A stretch of DNA of 64,000 bases from assembly GCA_026413225.1 (NCBI GenBank), contig CM048552.1, forward strand, positions 145,899,053 to 145,963,052, read 5' to 3'. The position numbers were made by a program, and so were the translations under genes. Below the pieces are notes generated by a model, which was not told the DNA's origin, did no database searches, and was given only the letters and a program-made list of their open reading frames with translations. Source of the stretch: Otis tarda (lineage: Eukaryota > Chordata > Aves > Otidiformes > Otididae). Numbering within the stretch: the first letter of the stretch is position 1; each line of letters starts with the position of its first letter. Shown one piece after another: positions 59,138 to 64,000 of this stretch.

Positions 59138-62100
59138 TTACAAAGAAAATCTCATACAAAAAGAAACTCTTACTCCAAAAAAGAAATCAAAGAACCTTCA
59201 AGACTGTATTAAATACACACTGTAAGTCACCACAACATCAGTCTAACAAAGATGTTCTTTATTCCAGTCATCAAGTTCTTGAGAAGATAGGATTTGATAG
59301 GTAGTTACTCCAACCCCTATATAGACAACCTCTTGCTTAAACTAAAATATCTAATGCCTGATAAACTGAAGAACTGCCTTCATGAGGGTAAGCTTTTCTG
59401 AAACCTTGAAACACATTAAGTTTTTATCCAGGACACTGAGAGGTAAGGAACAAAGTTCTGTAGTCTAAAAGCTATTAGATCAGAACACCAAACCAGTGGG
59501 ACCAATCAAAATCAGAATCATGGGTATGTGCCTAGTTTGATTAAAACTAGAAATCAGAAAAACAAAACTACTTTAGGTTAGTGTGTTAAAAACATGACAT
59601 ACCAACTGCTCAAAAATTGTCTTCCTAGAGCCTGCAAAACTAGAAAAGCTAGGCTGTAGTGCCTACTTAAAACATCTGATAATGATTTACCATTTCGTTG
59701 GCAGATGGGATTTTTCACTCAACCAGTCCACTTAAACACACAAGTTAGGAACATGGTACTTCAGTGATTACTAGATGCCTCTGGCTCAAGTCTTGAGAGT
59801 TGTGAATTATTTCCTTAATGCTGATATGAAAACACGGGAGACTAATTTCTCCCTTTGTAGTTCCAGGAACTGAATGATGAACCAAGGTTTCTGGACTAAG
59901 GAGAATCCCCACTGCTAAAGACCTGCGCTTACAGTGCAAATTTTTCCTTGAGAATGAAGATTACCTCTACTGCTGACTTGCTGAAACCTAAGGAGCAAAT
60001 GAGTGTGAGAGAGATCTTGCACGGGATATATTAAATCAGAGGAAAACTTAAGCAAGATTTGAAACATGCTCACTGGTTCATGAAATAAGAAATGTAAGGA
60101 TGATACAATGTTCCCTCTATAGGAATCATGATGAAGGGATGAGTAACATAAATGCTTTGCAAAGAACCTTTGAAGTGGGAGTGGGGATCAAGACAAGGGA
60201 CTTAAACACCCATCACAAACAGGTCAACTTCAGATAAGAGTTCATCTTTCTTGTGATTATAGTATCAACTCACTTCAGAACAGTTTTATCTGTTTTCACA
60301 AATTCAAGAGCACAAATGCACAGTGACTTAGTGAAAATGAACCACCACAGTTACCAGTTTTCAGAGTATCTCTAAAGCCTGATGGACAAGCTATAAAGTG
60401 ACCCTTTGCTGAGAGAAAAGCTTTTTAAATAAAATGGAAATGTTAATATTGTGGACCTTTGAGCCAAAAGAAATCTTCAGGAAAAAAAAAATCCCAGCAA
60501 ACTCTGAAATTGTACAAAAGCCTGTAAATGTAGAAATAGTACTCCCAGGAATAGAATCCAAGTTTTCAGTGCAAGAGAAACAATCTTTCAAGGAAAAAAA
60601 AAAAAAAGGCACCTTAAGAACTCCTGTGGTCAAAATCAACATAACTAGGCCCTGCATCTCTTTATAGACTACAAACAAATGGTAAAATCTTACCATTCTG
60701 CAAAATAGGTTTATTTAGCTACAATTCAAATTTCTATCATTCTTCAAATTTGACATGGAAAAACTGAAGCCATAAGAGAAACTTTTTTTTTTTTGAGTTT
60801 GGTTGCTTTGTACATAACTGGTGGCTCAGAAATACTTGATACAGCTCACTAGCAAAAGATACGTAACATCCCTTTGCGCACTGCTTCATAGGCGTAGCAT
60901 TATGCTTTCCAATTCACTACCACTTAATCCTATTATTAAAGGCTGTTAATCAAAGCCTACAGATCAGGTAATGGAATGAAATGTTAAGTCTACATTTTAT
61001 GAATTCTATAAACGTGTCTGTGTGTACAGAAGAGTTGCACAGCAACTGTGAGATTGTAGACCACAAAACAAGGAATGCAGATGTGAATGCTGATGTTAGT
61101 ATTTATTATAATCTCATCTGTAGCACACACAGCCTGATGCACGAAAGTTATTTCTTTAAAATACTTTAAATTCAGGGTGGTGTGATTGTAAGACAAGTGG
61201 CTTTCCATTATCTCAGGCAGTTGGGATAACACAGATAACTGACAAACCAAGACCAAAACCACAGGTATTATGGGAAAAAATGCTTGGGAGCACAGAATAG
61301 ATCTCAATGACTCTATAAGAAGTGAACATGGATCCTCATGGGCTTCTTAATTCCAAGTCAGTACTAGTCCCACCCAAACCTGAATTGTCTCTGCCATACT
61401 CTTCAACATTCCCTCTTCCAGGTATATGGTGCAGAGACACTTCTGCTGCCTCCTGAAGTAGCCAGCTTGAACCTGGCAGAATATACTCTTTATGGCTCTA
61501 CACTACAGGAAAGCATATGAACTATTTCCAAAGACAAAATGAAGCTGCACTGTGATTCAACAAATAACCTTGCCAAACTTGGTCTAAATACACGGCACAA
61601 GAAACTTCTAAGGAAGATAATCCACTTTTAGGTAACTGAAAGCTGAATGAAATGATAACACATTGCAACAACTATTTTGCATTTCTGACCAGAGTGAACA
61701 TCCTGTCAATGCCCTCCAACACAAAAGAACTTGATTAAATTAACATCTTCAAACACCACAAGCCTTACTCTTGAAGGTGTAATTCTACTGCTAACGGAAG
61801 TATGAATACCTCAGGCCCCTGCTAATGAATATCAGAATCTTTTGCTTGCTTTTGCTTGAACTGTAGATTGAATCCATCCCGGCTCAGCAGGGCTTAAGAG
61901 TTGTTTCCATCAAGTGGGTATTTTGTGGCCTGTTTGAGTTTCGTGCATTTACATTCCAGCTCCCACATCAAATTCGCCACTCTACTTGGCACTAGGGTGC
62001 ACGCTCTTTGAGGAAAGAACTGTCTTACGTGTTTACACATTTCTCAGCACAAGAGTCCTATCCTTGGCCGAGTCTTCTGGAAAAGAGCTGCTGCTACAGG

Positions 62101-63460
62101 GTCTAAGATTGTTTTCTACCACGTATTGAGAAGTTCAGAATTCAGCAAAAGAACTGAAAAATAAAAAACATCATTCAAAAGTTTAAGATAATGTATTTTA
62201 AAATCCCCACAATTTTAGACACTTCAGAGTTAACACTACTGTTCCACATTAAAATAAACTAATTAGTATGTTGCAAAGCAATTGAATTTTATTCTAGGTG
62301 GGAAATAACCTCTCAGGGTGAAGTTTCATAAGATGGTTGAATCAACTTGATGGCTGATTGCCACCAAAAGGGATGGTTCTGCTCTTCAACCTCTGCTGGC
62401 CTAACAGGCTTTATTCCTTCTTCCCAACCTCTACACTACCTCCAAACACACATGACCCCTATGTTCATACTGGTGGTATGTGCAATTCAGCTCACCAAAT
62501 CAATAGAAAATTGACATAATTTTGCAGGTTAGTTTCCTGACAGTTCAGCAAGCTAAACTGACTCACAAAAGCATCAGACAAAGCCAAAGTAGACAGGCAT
62601 GAAAAGAGGAATGGATGGGACCATTCCCTTCATTGCCAGTGGGATCTTAATATTATCTTAGCCATTTCTAGTAATTGATTTTTAGGGTCATGGCTATAAC
62701 CAACTAACTGTAGTGTCAATTTGGATATGGGCTTGCAATGAGCTAGCTACTCTTTATTAACTAGCACAGCTTATGTTTTTTTTCCAAGCAATTAACAAGA
62801 GGGGTAGGCTACCTCACCTTTTCTACATGGTAAGAGCTTTCAAAGAAAGTTACAATCAAACAGCTCCCCATCTTAGGCCACAGATGCCCATACGATAATC
62901 ACTTCTACCTACCAGCACCTAGATGTCAGGGTCAACCAGCAAGTTCTGTTTTGCAGTTCAACCTTGAATTATATCTTAAAGCAACAGAAATTAAATTAGC
63001 TGAAGGACACTTGAAAAATATCTGTCCCCAAAATATCCTGTGAGTAAACCTAAGAGTATAAATTAGGAAAGAACAATCATTAAAATCTTGGGCAAATTAA
63101 ATACTAAGATACAAAACTATTAGTGAGTATGAGAAATTCAGAAATAGTATTCTTCTAAAATACAAACAACCATGGCATTTGCTAGAAAGGTGAAATATTG
63201 TACAACCCACATAAAGCATGGAAAAAAACAAGTCCTTCAGAATCAACTCCTTATGTGTAGATGGTTATTCTAAAACTGTGTTCCATGCATACTTCCATTT
63301 GAGCCTGACTGCAAAGAAATGATACTCTGACCTTCAGTTCAATTACTCCTCCAGAAAAAGACACAAGAACTCTTTGCTAAACTAATCCAAACTGACTATT
63401 TTTGTAGCTCAAAATGATCTGTATTTCAGATCAGTTTACTTTAACTAAGGACTAAATACT

Positions 63461-64000
63461 TTACATACAAGTAACAATTAAGAAATACACATTTATTTTG
63501 CTGGGTAATCTTCACAATGACCTAAAACAGCTGTACAGCAGGTAACGGTTTATACGAGAGCTATACAGGACAAAAGTGTTTAGACCTTTTCACAACTGAC
63601 TTAGAATCCGGACAGACGATTGTTTTAATTGTCGCAATTTAAGGAACCGCGAGCACAAGGTACAGAAAACACCATCACTGCACAGCCTGCACCAGCATTC
63701 AACAATCTTTTTTTTCAAGAGGACACTCTTTTGCTTCTATATATGGCATTTGAGATGTTTATTGAAAAATAGCAAGCAAGATTCAATTTGAGACCAACTG
63801 TCAATGTTTCATTCCCCTTTAGGAATAACACTCAGGAGCAGCTACAATCCATTCAGACCTTGTCGCAAGTAGTGGTTTAACTTGGCTGAATTTTTCTTCT
63901 GCTCACAGAAGACTCTGGTTTCAGGTTCAATACTTCCACACTGTTTGGTAAAACTTCTCCCCCTCCTTCAGAGTTCCTCAGTGATGAGTGGCTGCTCTTC
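63461..64000 (-). other. Candidate 3' end of the next - strand gene (3'UTR-like), possibly AFF3
   Basis: On the - strand a frame is open from the right edge for 40 codons (63880-63999; reads KSSHSSLRNSEGGGEVLPNS) and stops with TAA at 63877-63879. AATAAA hexamers follow near 63758 and 63487. The 120 bases at 63541-63660 have more CpG than anywhere nearby, which suggests constraint. AFF3 is the gene expected next by remembered synteny, but I do not recognise the peptide, so both gene identity and coding status are open. Confidence 0.35.

Larger units (their letters stand above)
56027..63460 (-). other. Upstream of the REV1 start-codon exon (probable first intron)
   Basis: 7.4 kb with an A24 tract at 56592-56615 and two adjacent CR1 copies at 58355-59137. 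It has very few CpG and no obvious non-coding first exon. The open frames here are short and overlap on both strands. Confidence 0.55.

Noticed and set aside
1-64000. CRISPR arrays, bacterial operons or tRNA/rRNA genes
   Set aside because: Nothing of the kind was seen; intron-exon structure and CR1 elements show vertebrate nuclear DNA.

Overview
The window is vertebrate nuclear DNA. It is AT-rich, has short coding exons with GT-AG introns, and carries several copies of the CR1 LINE whose 3' ends finish in the octamer-type tail typical of bird genomes. With a diverged LTR of avian ERVL appearance, this points to a bird, probably a neognath; species cannot be told from the sequence. I recognise two genes, lying tail to tail: the 3' end of EIF5B on the + strand and REV1 on the - strand. 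To my knowledge this order matches other vertebrates.

Layout. Bases 1-1302 are EIF5B intron. 1303-4795 hold its last six coding exons (260 residues, domain III to the stop), followed by a 3'UTR with several poly(A) signals. About 5.5-8.1 kb is intergenic. From about 8.1 to 56.0 kb, read right to left, lies the complete REV1 coding sequence in 22 coding exons. I spliced these by eye; all phases agree and give 1256 residues: BRCT domain, Y-family polymerase core with its catalytic acidic residues, two ubiquitin-binding motifs and the C-terminal interaction domain. From 56.0 kb to the right edge I see no CpG-rich promoter or certain exon. The last 0.5 kb looks like the 3' end of another - strand gene, with AFF3 the candidate by remembered gene order.

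The introns hold 5'-truncated CR1 copies (13.7, 27.3, 45.8, 50.6, 58.4 and 58.9 kb on +; a 1.7 kb copy at 48.3 kb on -), one LTR (23.7 kb), a probable mariner-type MITE with long inverted repeats (39.34-39.46 kb) and a possible remnant of an L1-like ORF1 (37.2 kb).

The two genes are functionally separate. eIF5B is the GTPase that joins ribosomal subunits at initiation; REV1 is the deoxycytidyl transferase and scaffold of translesion synthesis. I found no new gene system. The most unusual items are the MITE-like hairpin, the L1-like remnant, the Glu8 microsatellite in REV1 and the open frame at the right edge.
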